From: JBKEDS01 sp047975545
GTDB taxonomy: Bacteria > Bacteroidota > Bacteroidia > Flavobacteriales > Flavobacteriaceae
Reading direction: 5' to 3'
Length of the DNA: 64,000 nucleotides
NCBI GenBank assembly: GCA_047975545.1
Contig: JBKEDS010000027.1
Span: 1 to 64,000 of the forward strand
A program made the position numbers and the translations under genes. Shown in pieces: positions 32,598 through 41,426 of this stretch (its first letter is position 1; each line of letters starts with the position of its first letter). The notes below the pieces were generated by a model. That model saw only the letters and a list, made by a program, of their open reading frames with translations, was not told the origin of the DNA and did no database searches.

Positions 32598-33272
32598 TTA
32601 GTTTCTTGCCAAAATTTCGTCTATCATGCCGTATTCTTTGGCTTTATCGGCTTTCATCCAATAATCCCTGTCGCTATCGGCATATACTTTGTCGTACTCT
32701 TGACCGGAGTGCTTGCTTATAATTTTGTACAGTTCTTCTTTTAAAATTAAAATTTCCCTTGCGGTTATTTCAATATCGCTGGCCTGACCTTGTGCACCCC
32801 CCAATGGTTGGTGTATCATAACGCGGGAGTGTGTTAGGCCGCTGCGCTTGCCCTTGGCGCCCGCACATAACAGGACAGCGCCCATTGAGGCGGCCATTCC
32901 GGTACATATTGTGGCTACGTCGGGCTTTATAAACTGCATGGTATCGTAAATGCCCAATCCGGCATAAACGCTTCCGCCGGGCGAATTGATGTATATTTGA
33001 ATGTCCTTGGACGCATCGGTACTTTCCAAAAACAACAACTGTGCTTGAATGATATTGGCCACTTGGTCGTTAATGGCGGTGCCCATAAAAATAATGCGAT
33101 CCATCATTAAGCGCGAAAATACGTCCATGGCCACGGCATTCATTTGGCGTTCTTCTATAATATTTGGGGTAAGCCCCACGGGGTACATGCTGCTTACTAT
33201 TTTGTTATAGTAAGTGCTGCTGATACCTTGGTCCTTTATTGCGAATTTTTCGAATTCTTTTGAATAATCCAT
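32598..33272 (-). CDS. clpP: ATP-dependent Clp protease proteolytic subunit
   Basis: The 224-residue serine peptidase forming the barrel of ClpXP. The catalytic triad is visible: S129 in GMAASMGAVLL, H154 in MIHQPLGGA, and an Asp in the C-terminal region (DRDYWMKADKAKEYG). The IYINSPGGSVYAGLGIYD segment is the oligomer/head region. The ~30 N-terminal residues before VGLTPNII form a propeptide-like extension common in Bacteroidetes. It lies in the tig-clpP-clpX arrangement. Confidence 0.97.
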   Translation of the reverse strand: MDYSKEFEKFAIKDQGISSTYYNKIVSSMYPVGLTPNIIEERQMNAVAMDVFSRLMMDRIIFMGTAINDQVANIIQAQLLFLESTDASKDIQIYINSPGGSVYAGLGIYDTMQFIKPDVATICTGMAASMGAVLLCAGAKGKRSGLTHSRVMIHQPLGGAQGQASDIEITAREILILKEELYKIISKHSGQEYDKVYADSDRDYWMKADKAKEYGMIDEILARN

Positions 33273-33338
33273 AATTGTTTTTGTTTTTAATTGTTTGTTC
33301 CACCTTAATTTGAACAGGCTTTATATAATGAACAAATT

Positions 33339-33495
33339 AGAGGCTGTCCAAAAAGTTTGTTATTCTGAATCTTTCGACTTTGCTCAAGATAAACTAAAGT
33401 GAAGCGTCTAAGAAAATTATACCTCTGATTTTTAATTAGATGAGATTTCTCGACTCCTACAAAAATGACAACAAACTACTTTTTAGACAGCCCCT
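33339..33495. repeat. Fold-back repeat family B, copy 1
   Basis: About 157 bp. The left end AGAGGCTGTCCAAAAAGTTTG is matched by the right end, which reads AGGGGCTGTCTAAAAAGTAG when reverse-complemented, so the element is a long imperfect hairpin without an ORF. It fills the tig-clpP gap (256 bp). The second copy is at 45736-45911. Confidence 0.75.
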
Positions 33496-33528
33496 AAGAT
33501 AAGCATTTATTCTGTAAAGCTAATACAA

Positions 33529-34860
33529 CTAATGGTCGCCATAAACTTCTTTAACAAAATTTTCGTAACTGAGTTCTTTTGTTTTGGCGTTTGCTTTTTC
33601 TTTATAAAGCGTTAATAATTTTTGCGACACCAACTGCTCCGAAATACGACGGGCTTCGTCTTGGTTTGATAATACTCGGGCGGAAATATCGTCCAACTCC
33701 TTATCGGAAGGGTTAAGTTGCCCGAATTGTGCCATTTGCGCTTTTATCATTTGGCGGGTGTGGGCTTTAATATCGTCCAGGGTAATTTTAATATCGTTGT
33801 CCTCGATTAGCTTGCCTTCGATTAATTGGTAACGCAGCCCTTTTTCCGATTTTTCGTATTCGTCCTTGGCTTGGTCGCTATCCAATGCTTTGTCCTCGGA
33901 AGTTTGCTGGATCCATTTTTGCAAGAACTCGGCTGGCAAATCGAATTTTGTATTGTCTACCAAATATTCGGTTACGTCGTTTAAAAATTTTTGGTCGGCT
34001 TGTTGGGCAAATTGTTTTTCGGCGTCTTCCTTGATTTTTTCTTTTAGTTCGGAAACGGTTTTAACGGTATCTTTCCCGAAGATTTTATCGAAAAGTTCTT
34101 GGTCCAAGTCGGCCAATTCGCGTTTGTTTATTTCCGAAATGGTAAAGGTAACCTCGATATCCAAACCGTGTACTTCGTCATGCCCCAGTTTTAGGGCGTG
34201 CATAAGTTCGTGGTCGTCGTTGTAAAGGCCTTTTGTATTTAAGGTTATAACATCGCCTATTTTTGCGCCCACAAATTGTTTTTCGGTGGCTTTATCTTTA
34301 AATTTATCTAAGGTTAGGGTAACGCTGTTTTCAATTTCACGGGCTTCGTTTTTGTAAACGCCCGCTATTTCACTGTTTTTTTCAACTTGATCCTGCGATA
34401 CCAGTTTGCCAAATTGCTTTTGAATGCTTTCAACCTGCTCGTTTACCATTTTGTCGTCGGCAATAATGTGGTATTGGGTTACGCCTTTTTTGGTATCGAC
34501 GCTTACCTTAAACTCGGGCGCTAGGCCTAATTCGAATTCAAAGGAAAACGAATCGGCATCCCAATCGATATGGTCCTGTTGTTTGGGTAGGGGCTGGCCG
34601 AGAACGTCTAATTTTTCTTCGGTAAGGTATTTGTTTAGGGCGTCCTGCAATAGTTTGTTAACCTCGTCTACCAAAACGGCTTTTCCGTATTGTTTTTTTA
34701 CCATGCCCATGGGTACGTGGCCTTTTCTAAAACCGGGAATGTTGGCGGTTTTACGGTAATCGATCAATATTTTTTCTACTTTATCGCTGTAATCTTCCTT
34801 GGCGATATCTACTTTTACTATTGCGTTTAACGCATCTACGTTTTCTCTTGTAATATTCAT
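33529..34860 (-). CDS. tig: Trigger factor (ribosome-associated chaperone, peptidyl-prolyl isomerase)
   Basis: A 443-residue protein with an N-terminal ribosome-binding domain carrying the signature GFRKGHVPMGMVKKQYG (GFRxGxxP loop). A divergent middle FKBP-like region (VGAKIGDVITLNTKG) follows, then a long helical C-terminal chaperone domain (FAQQADQKFLNDVTEYLVDN). Bacteroidetes trigger factors are divergent, and the FKBP active site is poorly conserved here. Upstream of clpP and clpX in the classical order. It binds nascent chains at the ribosome exit tunnel. Confidence 0.93.
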   Translation of the reverse strand: MNITRENVDALNAIVKVDIAKEDYSDKVEKILIDYRKTANIPGFRKGHVPMGMVKKQYGKAVLVDEVNKLLQDALNKYLTEEKLDVLGQPLPKQQDHIDWDADSFSFEFELGLAPEFKVSVDTKKGVTQYHIIADDKMVNEQVESIQKQFGKLVSQDQVEKNSEIAGVYKNEAREIENSVTLTLDKFKDKATEKQFVGAKIGDVITLNTKGLYNDDHELMHALKLGHDEVHGLDIEVTFTISEINKRELADLDQELFDKIFGKDTVKTVSELKEKIKEDAEKQFAQQADQKFLNDVTEYLVDNTKFDLPAEFLQKWIQQTSEDKALDSDQAKDEYEKSEKGLRYQLIEGKLIEDNDIKITLDDIKAHTRQMIKAQMAQFGQLNPSDKELDDISARVLSNQDEARRISEQLVSQKLLTLYKEKANAKTKELSYENFVKEVYGDH

Positions 34861-34982
34861 CTTGAAAATGATATGAAGCCTTTAAGGCGTTTGTTAACCT
34901 AAATTTTGCCCAAACTAAATTGGGCTTGCAAAAGTACAATATTTTCGCAAGCCAACAAAGTTTTTAACGGATTGATTTTTAG

Positions 34983-35330
34983 CTAATTTTCTTTTGTATT
35001 GGTTAAGGAATACAGGATGGATTGCAAGATGGAAAGCAGAATACTGAACAATATGGCCATCCAGATACTGCTTACCGAAAAACCGCTAATTAATTTGTCG
35101 GCCAACAAGATTATTAATGCGTTTATTATAAGCAGGAACAAGCCCAAAGTTACTACGGTAATGGGAAAGGTAAACACGACCAGTATTGGCTTTACCAAGA
35201 GGTTTAGCACCGATAACACTACCGCCACGATTATGGCCGTTACATAAGTATTTACCGTTATGCCCGGCAATATATAAGCCAAGGCAAACACGGCAATGGC
35301 GTTTAGGAGGATTCTTAGGATGAAGTTCAT
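34983..35330 (-). CDS. Phage-holin-family (YvlD-like, DUF360) membrane protein
   Basis: A 115-residue protein made almost entirely of four hydrophobic helices: residues ~2-22 (FILRILLNAIAVFALAYIL), 27-47, 53-77 and 88-110. This matches the 'phage holin family 4 / YvlD' group of small inner-membrane proteins. The name is misleading: no phage genes are nearby and the family is chromosomal in most Bacteroidetes. Function unknown. 11 bp downstream of the YwqK/TonB_C gene. Confidence 0.82.
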   Translation of the reverse strand: MNFILRILLNAIAVFALAYILPGITVNTYVTAIIVAVVLSVLNLLVKPILVVFTFPITVVTLGLFLLIINALIILLADKLISGFSVSSIWMAILFSILLSILQSILYSLTNTKEN

Positions 35331-35341
35331 GGTTCTTTTGA

Positions 35342-36382
35342 TTACTGTATGTTAAATACTATTGGCAACATATAAGGCATTGTAACGGGCTCGCCAAATA
35401 TAATGCCGGGTTCCATTTTAGGCAAAAGCGCTATAACCCTAATCGCTTCCGCTTCCATGGCTTTATGGGTTGATTTGGCTGTAATTTTTATTGGTTTTCC
35501 GTTTTTATCAATGTAAAACATTACAGTTATTCTTTGCTCTCCTTTTAAACCCATTTGATGGGAAAACCTTGTATTGAAATTGGTTAGAACAAATTCGGTT
35601 ATTTTTTTAGATGCACAATTCCGGGTATCGTAACTATTCATCCCTTCACAACCTGGAAAAAGGGGAACTCTTTCCAAGTCGCCGTAGGGTATTTTTATAT
35701 CTTCTGCATTTCGGCTTTTTAATTGACCTTCTTTGTACTTTAACGACTTTAACAACCCGCCATTCTCATCGTATTGTTTTTCAATATCTTCCTTTAAGTT
35801 GTTTTTGCATAGACCCTCTATTTTAAGTTTCCCGTTTTTATAATAGTTTTTATAAGACCCCGACATGCTTCCTTTTGTGTAAGCAACTTCCCACTCCAAC
35901 TCTCCTGTATCATAGTATTGTTTCCAAATACCTTGAAGCATTCCATCTTGAAAGGAACGCTCAACCTTTACCCCTCCTTCTTTAAAATACTCCGTGCTAA
36001 TACCCTGGGGAACAAATACTTTATTTGCTTTTAAATATACTTCGCTGCCCGTTACCCTGGTTTCTCCCGAAGAAAAATATTGGGTAACATCTATTCCACC
36101 TTCAGTATTTACTTTCGACATATAGACCAAAACACCTTTTTCAGAGTATCGCTCCTCGACCCCCGAAAAAAGACCATTTGGAGCATAGATATAACTTCGC
36201 TCTAATTGGCCGCTCTTATAGTAACTTTTCCACCGTCCAACTCTCTTGTCGTTTCGGTACATACCTTCGGTTTTTAATTCACCCGTATCGTAATATCTCT
36301 TAAAAGGCCCGTCCTCATGCTTGTTTTGGGAAAAAGCGCAGATAGAAAACGCAACAAATAAACAGAAAATAAAGTGTTTCAT
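35342..36382 (-). CDS. Exported YwqK/MORN-repeat protein with C-terminal TonB domain
   Basis: A 346-residue exported protein: signal peptide (MKHFIFCLFVAFSICAFSQ), then a series of ~22-residue MORN-like/YwqK repeats (patterns such as YYDTGELKTEGMYRNDKRVG and KNYYKNGKLKIEGL) up to residue ~225. A C-terminal TonB_C-like domain follows (VPLFPGCEG ... ITVMFYIDKNGKPIKI ... MPYMLPIVFNIQ). There is no N-terminal anchor followed by a proline-rich linker as in classical TonB, so it is probably a periplasmic or surface protein rather than an energy transducer. The YwqK 'antitoxin' name is not supported by context. Confidence 0.85.
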   Translation of the reverse strand: MKHFIFCLFVAFSICAFSQNKHEDGPFKRYYDTGELKTEGMYRNDKRVGRWKSYYKSGQLERSYIYAPNGLFSGVEERYSEKGVLVYMSKVNTEGGIDVTQYFSSGETRVTGSEVYLKANKVFVPQGISTEYFKEGGVKVERSFQDGMLQGIWKQYYDTGELEWEVAYTKGSMSGSYKNYYKNGKLKIEGLCKNNLKEDIEKQYDENGGLLKSLKYKEGQLKSRNAEDIKIPYGDLERVPLFPGCEGMNSYDTRNCASKKITEFVLTNFNTRFSHQMGLKGEQRITVMFYIDKNGKPIKITAKSTHKAMEAEAIRVIALLPKMEPGIIFGEPVTMPYMLPIVFNIQ

Positions 36383-36503
36383 GTGTTAATATTTATTGTT
36401 TTTTAAAGGTCACATGTAACACCCAAATTAACATTCTGCTGTGTGATTAAAACTTAATAATGGGTGTTTCATGAAAAGTGGATTTCGGCTAAAAGTACTA
36501 CAT

Positions 36504-37274
36504 TTATTTTTGCTTTACAAACCCCATGACCGCATTAAAAAAATCTTTTGGGTTTTCGGCGTGCAGCCAGTGCCCGGCGTTTGCTATGGTTTGTATTTGT
36601 GCCTTGGGGAAGTGCATTTTTATAATACCCTCGTCGCCCACGCCTATATACTCGGACCTGTCGCCGCGCAAAAACAGGGCGTCGCCATTAAAAACAGCTT
36701 GGTTGGGCAGGGCTTCGCCTACTTCGGCTACTTCTTCTTTTAAAACAGGCAAGTTTAGGCGCAAGCCCAATGTTCCTTTTTCGGCCCAATAGAGGTTTTT
36801 AAGCAAAAATTGGCGGGTACCAAAATCAGGTATGTATTGGCTTAGTGCTTTATCGGCTTCGCCACGGCTTTTTATTTCATCGAAATTCAACATGGAAAGT
36901 CCTTTTAAAATAGTATCGTGGTGTATGGGGTAAAAACGAGGCGAAATATCGGCAATAATAAGTTTGCTTAACATTTCGGGGTGTTGGGCTGCAAAAAGCA
37001 TGGCTGTTTTTCCGCCCATGGAATGCCCGAGAAGCACAATGTTTTCTAAATTATGGGCATTGCAATACCGCTTTAAATCGACCGCCATGGCTTCGTAGGT
37101 AAACTCGGGGTCGTGAAAACTGTGGCCATGGTTGCGCTGGTCCACCAAATGCACTTGGTAGCCTTGCTGGGCAAACTGCATGCCAAGGGTTTTCCAGTTA
37201 TCGCTCATGCCCAAAAATCCGTGCAGGATTACAAATGGCTGTCCGTTGCCCAATATGTTTGAATGTAAAATCAT
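36504..37274 (-). CDS. Alpha/beta-fold hydrolase (YbfF-like esterase)
   Basis: A 256-residue cytoplasmic hydrolase. It has the oxyanion-loop motif HGFLGMSDNW, nucleophile elbow LGHSMGGKTAM (catalytic Ser), an acid in the later strand (RGDRSEYI) and His in NAGHWLHAENP. The DQRNHGHSFH segment and length match YbfF/BioH-like esterases. Natural substrate unknown. No signal peptide. It lies between the YwqK/TonB_C gene and pdxJ, separated from the latter by two inverted-repeat structures. Confidence 0.9.
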   Translation of the reverse strand: MILHSNILGNGQPFVILHGFLGMSDNWKTLGMQFAQQGYQVHLVDQRNHGHSFHDPEFTYEAMAVDLKRYCNAHNLENIVLLGHSMGGKTAMLFAAQHPEMLSKLIIADISPRFYPIHHDTILKGLSMLNFDEIKSRGEADKALSQYIPDFGTRQFLLKNLYWAEKGTLGLRLNLPVLKEEVAEVGEALPNQAVFNGDALFLRGDRSEYIGVGDEGIIKMHFPKAQIQTIANAGHWLHAENPKDFFNAVMGFVKQK

Positions 37275-37275
37275 G

Positions 37276-37300
37276 TTTATCCCTTAATCCCCCCAAAGGA
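37276..37300. repeat. Short GC-rich palindrome (ileS-type core)
   Basis: TTAATCCCCCCAAAGGAGGG, an intergenic sequence of the AATCCCCCCAA type that also occurs inside ileS at 26288-26318. Confidence 0.45.
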
Positions 37301-37332
37301 GGGAAACTGTTGTGGTTAATTTAAAAAATTGT

Positions 37333-37402
37333 GGCTTCGACAGGCTCAGCCACCTTTCAAAATATACAAGAATACTACTTGGTGGCTGAGCCTGTCGAAG
37401 CC
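37333..37402. repeat. Perfect 22-bp inverted repeat between the hydrolase gene and pdxJ
   Basis: GGCTTCGACAGGCTCAGCCA (plus CC) at 37333-37354 is exactly repeated in inverse orientation at 37381-37402, with 26 A/T-rich bases between. Could be a REP-type pair; it may also slow transcription leaving pdxJ. Confidence 0.85.
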
Positions 37403-37407
37403 CCGTT

Positions 37408-38127
37408 TTAATATGTTTTAAGTTTTCGCAAATACATTTGGATAACATTTTCAATACCCAAGTACAGGCTTTCGGTAATCAGGGCGTGGCCTATGGATAC
37501 TTCCAACAATTGCGGAATATTCTTTTTAAAATATTCAATATTATCCAGCGACAAATCGTGGCCTGCATTTAGCCCCAAACCTAATTCGGCCGCTAATTTA
37601 GCGCTTTCAACATAGGGGGTAATGCCGTTTTTATTGCCCAAACTATATTGGTGGGCAAAGGCTTCGGTGTACAATTCAATACGGTCGGTACCGGTGGCTT
37701 TGGCGCCTTCGATTTGCTTTAAAACGGGGTCGACAAAAATGGAGGTCCTTATGTTGTTTTGTTGAAATTCCTTTATTACTTCAACTAAAAAACCCTTGTG
37801 CTTAATGGTGTTCCACCCGGCATTGCTGGTTATGGCATCCTCGGCATCCGGCACCAAGGTTACTTGTGTTGGTTTTACGTCCAGCACCAAATCGATAAAC
37901 GATGTTACGGGGTTGCCCTCGATATTATATTCGGTGTAAACCACGGGCTTTAAATCCCGGGCATCCTGGTAGCGTATATGGCGCTGGTCCGGCCTTGGGT
38001 GTATGGTTACCCCTTGCGCACCAAAGCGTTGCACGTCCTTGGCAAACTGCACGACGTTTGGCACATTGCCCCCTCTTGAATTTCGCAGGGTTGCTATTTT
38101 GTTGATGTTAACACTTAATTTTGTCAT
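37408..38127 (-). CDS. pdxJ: Pyridoxine 5'-phosphate synthase
   Basis: A 239-residue TIM-barrel enzyme condensing 1-deoxyxylulose 5-phosphate with 3-amino-2-oxopropyl phosphate (made by PdxA) to pyridoxine 5'-phosphate. Diagnostic segments: LSVNINKIATLRNSRGG, GVTIHPRPDQRHI, TLVPDAEDAIT and GLNAGHDLSLDN, ending VSIGHALITESLYLG. Normal length. A TATTTTTG box lies just upstream. Divergent from the CBS-domain gene. Confidence 0.96.
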   Translation of the reverse strand: MTKLSVNINKIATLRNSRGGNVPNVVQFAKDVQRFGAQGVTIHPRPDQRHIRYQDARDLKPVVYTEYNIEGNPVTSFIDLVLDVKPTQVTLVPDAEDAITSNAGWNTIKHKGFLVEVIKEFQQNNIRTSIFVDPVLKQIEGAKATGTDRIELYTEAFAHQYSLGNKNGITPYVESAKLAAELGLGLNAGHDLSLDNIEYFKKNIPQLLEVSIGHALITESLYLGIENVIQMYLRKLKTY

Positions 38128-38218
38128 TTATTTTAAGTTTTAAACAACAAAAATACAAAGTAGAAAAGCCTTATGTACTTTTTTTTTGATTAATTTGCAC
38201 ACTTATCCGTAACACAAC

Positions 38219-38878
38219 ATGAACTTACAGGATTACATTATAAACGACATAAAACCCTTAACCAACAAAAACACGATAAGCGATTTGCAAAAATTGTTTA
38301 ACCAGCTTACCTATACCCATGTACCATTTAAGGATAGCGACAACAATTATATTGGTTGTTTTTCGGAAACCGATGCCCATTGTTTCGATAGCAACAAATT
38401 GTTTTCGGATTACCAATACGCCATCGAGGCTTTTTACGTTAGGGACACTGCGCTTTTGTTGGATGTTTTGGGGGCTTTTGCCGAAAACTCGGCCAACATC
38501 ATGCCCGTTTTAAACCATAAAAACGAGTATTTGGGCTATTACGAGCTTAACGACGTTATTAGCGTGTTTAACGCATCGCCTTTTATATCCGAAACCGGGA
38601 GTATTCTTATTGTTGAAAAGGGCATTAACGATTATTCGTTTAGCGAAATAAGCCAACTTGTAGAATCCAACCAGGGCCGCTTGCTTGGGGCTTATGTGTC
38701 TAAAATGAGTTCGGATATTGCCCAAGTAACCCTTAAAATTGGCAATACGGGGCTAAACGATATTATTCAAACTTTTAGGCGTTACGGCTATACGATTGTT
38801 TCGGGCCATGAAGAGGACGATTATTTGGAAAGCCTAAAAGAACGCTCGGATTATTTGGATAAATACCTTAATATATAA
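38219..38878 (+). CDS. CBS-domain protein preceding nadK
   Basis: A 219-residue protein with two CBS-like segments: IKPLTNKNTISDLQKLFNQL ... HVPFKDSDNNYIGCFSETDA, and YVRDTALLLDVLGAFAENSA ... IMPVLNHKNEYLGYYELNDV. An ACT-like C-terminal part follows (LGAYVSKMSSDIAQVTLKIG). CBS pairs usually sense adenine nucleotides. The gene ends exactly where nadK begins (stop followed by ATG with no gap), so the two are coupled. This pairing is conserved in flavobacteria and points to regulation of NAD metabolism, though that is inference. Confidence 0.88.
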   Translation: MNLQDYIINDIKPLTNKNTISDLQKLFNQLTYTHVPFKDSDNNYIGCFSETDAHCFDSNKLFSDYQYAIEAFYVRDTALLLDVLGAFAENSANIMPVLNHKNEYLGYYELNDVISVFNASPFISETGSILIVEKGINDYSFSEISQLVESNQGRLLGAYVSKMSSDIAQVTLKIGNTGLNDIIQTFRRYGYTIVSGHEEDDYLESLKERSDYLDKYLNI

Positions 38879-39766
38879 ATGATGAAAATTGCGGTTTTTG
38901 GACGGTTTTATAACGATACCACAACGGTTTCGGTCGAGCGTTTGTGCCAATTTTTATCCAAAAAAAGCATAGACGTTTACATTGAGGCCGAGTTTTTAAG
39001 CATTTTAAAAACCGAATCGGCAAATATTGCCAAGCTAAAATCGATAAAAACATTCGATACCTTGGATACTTCGTTCGACCTTTTGGTAAGCGTTGGGGGC
39101 GATGGCACCATACTCCGTGCCGTAGAGCTTGTTAAAAATATGGGCATTCCCATTATTGGCGTAAACACGGGCCGGCTGGGCTTTTTGGCCACCATACAGG
39201 TAGACCAAATAGAAAACGCCATACAAAACATTATCGATGGTAAATACAAAATATCCGAACGCAGCCTACTGTCCATAGAAACCACGCCCGAAAACCACGA
39301 CATTACAAGCCTTAATTTTGCCCTTAACGAAATTGCGGTTAGCCGAAAAAACACCACCTCGATGATTACCGTAGAAACCTATTTGGACGGCGAGTACCTA
39401 ACCTCGTACTGGAGCGATGGCCTAATTGTGTCTACCCCAACAGGCTCGACAGGCTACTCGCTAAGTTGTGGCGGCCCCGTAATTACGCCGGCCACCAATA
39501 GTTTTGTACTTACGCCAATAGCGCCGCACAACCTAAGTGCCCGCCCATTAATAATACCCGACTCTACCGAAATACAGCTAAAAGTTTACGGCCGCGAGGA
39601 CAACCACCTTGTGTCGTTGGACTCCAGAATTGCCACCCTTGACAATGGCACGCTTATTACAATTAAAAAAGCCGACTTTAAAATTAAAATGATAGACTTG
39701 TTTAACGAAAGTTTTCTGGATACCCTAAGAAAAAAACTACTCTGGGGCGAAGACAAACGCAATTAA
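38879..39766 (+). CDS. nadK: NAD kinase
   Basis: A 295-residue kinase producing NADP from NAD and ATP. The GGDGT motif (SVGGDGTILRAVEL, ~residues 72-85) and the glycine-rich second motif STPTGSTGYSLSCGGP are both present, along with IGVNTGRLGFLA. Two consecutive ATG codons begin the frame, so the start may be one codon later. Translationally coupled to the CBS gene. Confidence 0.96.
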   Translation: MMKIAVFGRFYNDTTTVSVERLCQFLSKKSIDVYIEAEFLSILKTESANIAKLKSIKTFDTLDTSFDLLVSVGGDGTILRAVELVKNMGIPIIGVNTGRLGFLATIQVDQIENAIQNIIDGKYKISERSLLSIETTPENHDITSLNFALNEIAVSRKNTTSMITVETYLDGEYLTSYWSDGLIVSTPTGSTGYSLSCGGPVITPATNSFVLTPIAPHNLSARPLIIPDSTEIQLKVYGREDNHLVSLDSRIATLDNGTLITIKKADFKIKMIDLFNESFLDTLRKKLLWGEDKRN

Positions 39767-39797
39767 AACAATATTTTAAATTAATTTCTGTTTTACA

Positions 39798-39930
39798 CTA
39801 ATGTTATGTCAACTCTAAAATTCAATATGGAGATTGCTTCGTCGTCGTGCCTCCTTCTCGCAATGACGTCATTGCGACGACGGCGGAGGAAGCAATCCCA
39901 TCTGTCAATTTTAATTTGACATAACACTAA
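39798..39930. repeat. Fold-back repeat of the GATTGCTTCGTCGT family
   Basis: A ~130-bp palindrome. The ends are CTAATGTTATGTCAA and TTGACATAACACTAA, and inside AGATTGCTTCGTCGTCGTGC is inverted as GGAGGAAGCAATCCCAT around CAATGACGTCATTG. It fills the nadK-DUF6089 gap (228 bp). Related copies lie in the clp spacer and near 50.8 kb. Confidence 0.8.
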
Positions 39931-39969
39931 TACATTTTTAATCTAATAGTGTTAGCTCATCTTATTTAT

Positions 39970-39977
39970 TATATTTG
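39970..39977 (+). promoter_or_regulatory. Candidate -7 promoter box for the DUF6089-uppS-bamA unit
   Basis: TATATTTG, a perfect TAnnTTTG match, 17 bp before the ATG of the DUF6089 gene and just after the fold-back repeat. Confidence 0.45.
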
Positions 39978-39994
39978 CAAACTTTTAAACCGTT

Positions 39995-40684
39995 ATGAGG
40001 TATTTAATCATAGTGTTATTAAGCGTTTTAAGCATCCAGTTTAGTCATTCACAAATTAACGAAATCGGTATTTTTGTGGGGGGCAGTAATTTTATTGGCG
40101 ATGTGGGCGCCACCAATTATATTGCGCCAAACCAATTTGCTTTTGGCGGTATTTATAAATGGAACCGCAGCAAACGCCATTCATACAGGCTTTCGTTGTT
40201 GATTTCCGATTTAAAAGGTGTCGACGCAAAGTCGGACGACCCCAGACGCCAACAAAGGGGCTTAGAATTTACAACAAGTATTACCGAAATATCGGCAGGC
40301 GTGGAATTTAATTTTCTCGATTTCGATTTACATAAAAAACGCCGGGTAGCAACCCCTTATATGTTTACGGGTATTACCGCTGCCAACCATAAAGATTTTT
40401 TCTTTGTTAGCGGCGAACAACGCAACGATAACACCTATAGCTGGGCTTTGGGTATCCCCATGGGCTTAGGTTTTAAAGCCTCTCTAACAAATCGTTTTGT
40501 ACTGGCTGCAGAAATTGGTGCACGCTACACGTTTTCCGATGGTTTAGATGGCAGCTTGCCCGCCGATTCCTCGAACTCGCAATTTAGGTTCGGCAATATA
40601 AACAACAACGATTGGTATGTGTTTTCGGGCATTACCTTAACCTATACGTTCGGCGAACGCCCCTGTTATTGCCCCCCGGAATAA
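39995..40684 (+). CDS. DUF6089-family outer-membrane beta-barrel protein
   Basis: A 229-residue exported protein with a signal peptide (ending FSHSQ). The body alternates beta-strand segments, such as IGIFVGGSNFIGDVGATNYI, HSYRLSLLISDLKG and ITLTYTFGERPCYCPPE at the C-terminus. This matches the DUF6089 family, which sits upstream of uppS and bamA in many flavobacteria. The function is unknown, but its constant position suggests a role in envelope assembly. One base separates its stop codon from uppS. Confidence 0.85.
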   Translation: MRYLIIVLLSVLSIQFSHSQINEIGIFVGGSNFIGDVGATNYIAPNQFAFGGIYKWNRSKRHSYRLSLLISDLKGVDAKSDDPRRQQRGLEFTTSITEISAGVEFNFLDFDLHKKRRVATPYMFTGITAANHKDFFFVSGEQRNDNTYSWALGIPMGLGFKASLTNRFVLAAEIGARYTFSDGLDGSLPADSSNSQFRFGNINNNDWYVFSGITLTYTFGERPCYCPPE

Positions 40685-40685
40685 A

Positions 40686-41426
40686 ATGGATTTAAAAACA
40701 ACTATACTAAACAAAACACTGCCCAGGCACATTGCCATAATTATGGACGGCAATGGGCGTTGGGCCAAACAAAAAGGCAAATTACGGGTATTTGGGCACG
40801 AAAACGGCGCAAAATCGGTAAAGGAAGCGGTCGAGGCCAGTGCCGAACTGGGCATTGAAAACCTAACCCTATACGCTTTTTCAACCGAAAACTGGAACCG
40901 CCCAAAATTAGAGGTGGAAACCTTAATGAAGCTTTTGGTGTCTTCACTTAAAAAAGAACTAAAATCGCTTCACCAAAATAACATAAAACTCTTGGCCATA
41001 GGCAATTTAAGCGCCCTGCCCAAAAAAGTATCTGCCGAATTAAACGAGGTTATCGCCCTTACAAAAAACAACACCCGCATGACCTTAACCATAGCCCTAA
41101 GCTACGGTTCGCGGGAAGAATTGCTAAATACTGTTAAAGAGATTAGCATTAAAGTTAAAAATAATATAATTTCGCCCGAAAAAATTGATGAATCCATTAT
41201 AAATAAGCATCTTTACACGCACGATTTACCCGATGTAGATTTGCTAATAAGGACCAGTGGCGAGCAACGCATAAGTAACTTTTTACTTTGGCAAATTGCT
41301 TACGCCGAATTATATTTTACAAGCATTTTATGGCCCGATTTTAAAAAGGAAAATTTGTACGAAGCCATTTATGAATATCAAAAAAGAGAACGACGATTTG
41401 GGAAAACAAGCGAACAACTCAGCTAA
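40686..41426 (+). CDS. uppS: Isoprenyl transferase (undecaprenyl diphosphate synthase)
   Basis: A 246-residue cis-prenyltransferase making the C55 carrier lipid for peptidoglycan and O-antigen. Motifs: HIAIIMDGNGRWAKQKG (catalytic Asp), GHENGAKSVKEAVEAS, LTLYAFSTENWNRP and the C-terminal DLLIRTSGEQRISNFLLWQI, all diagnostic. Its last 56 bp overlap the start of bamA in another frame. Confidence 0.96.
   Translation: MDLKTTILNKTLPRHIAIIMDGNGRWAKQKGKLRVFGHENGAKSVKEAVEASAELGIENLTLYAFSTENWNRPKLEVETLMKLLVSSLKKELKSLHQNNIKLLAIGNLSALPKKVSAELNEVIALTKNNTRMTLTIALSYGSREELLNTVKEISIKVKNNIISPEKIDESIINKHLYTHDLPDVDLLIRTSGEQRISNFLLWQIAYAELYFTSILWPDFKKENLYEAIYEYQKRERRFGKTSEQLS

Noticed and set aside
34983..35330. 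Prophage remnant suggested by 'phage holin family'
   Set aside because: No lysin, capsid, integrase or att site nearby; gene sits in a normal chromosomal block.
39440..39470. GGCTCGACAGGC inside nadK as a repeat insertion like those in ileS and mfd
   Set aside because: It encodes the conserved TGSTGYS NAD kinase motif, so the resemblance to the 37.3-kb repeat is coincidental.
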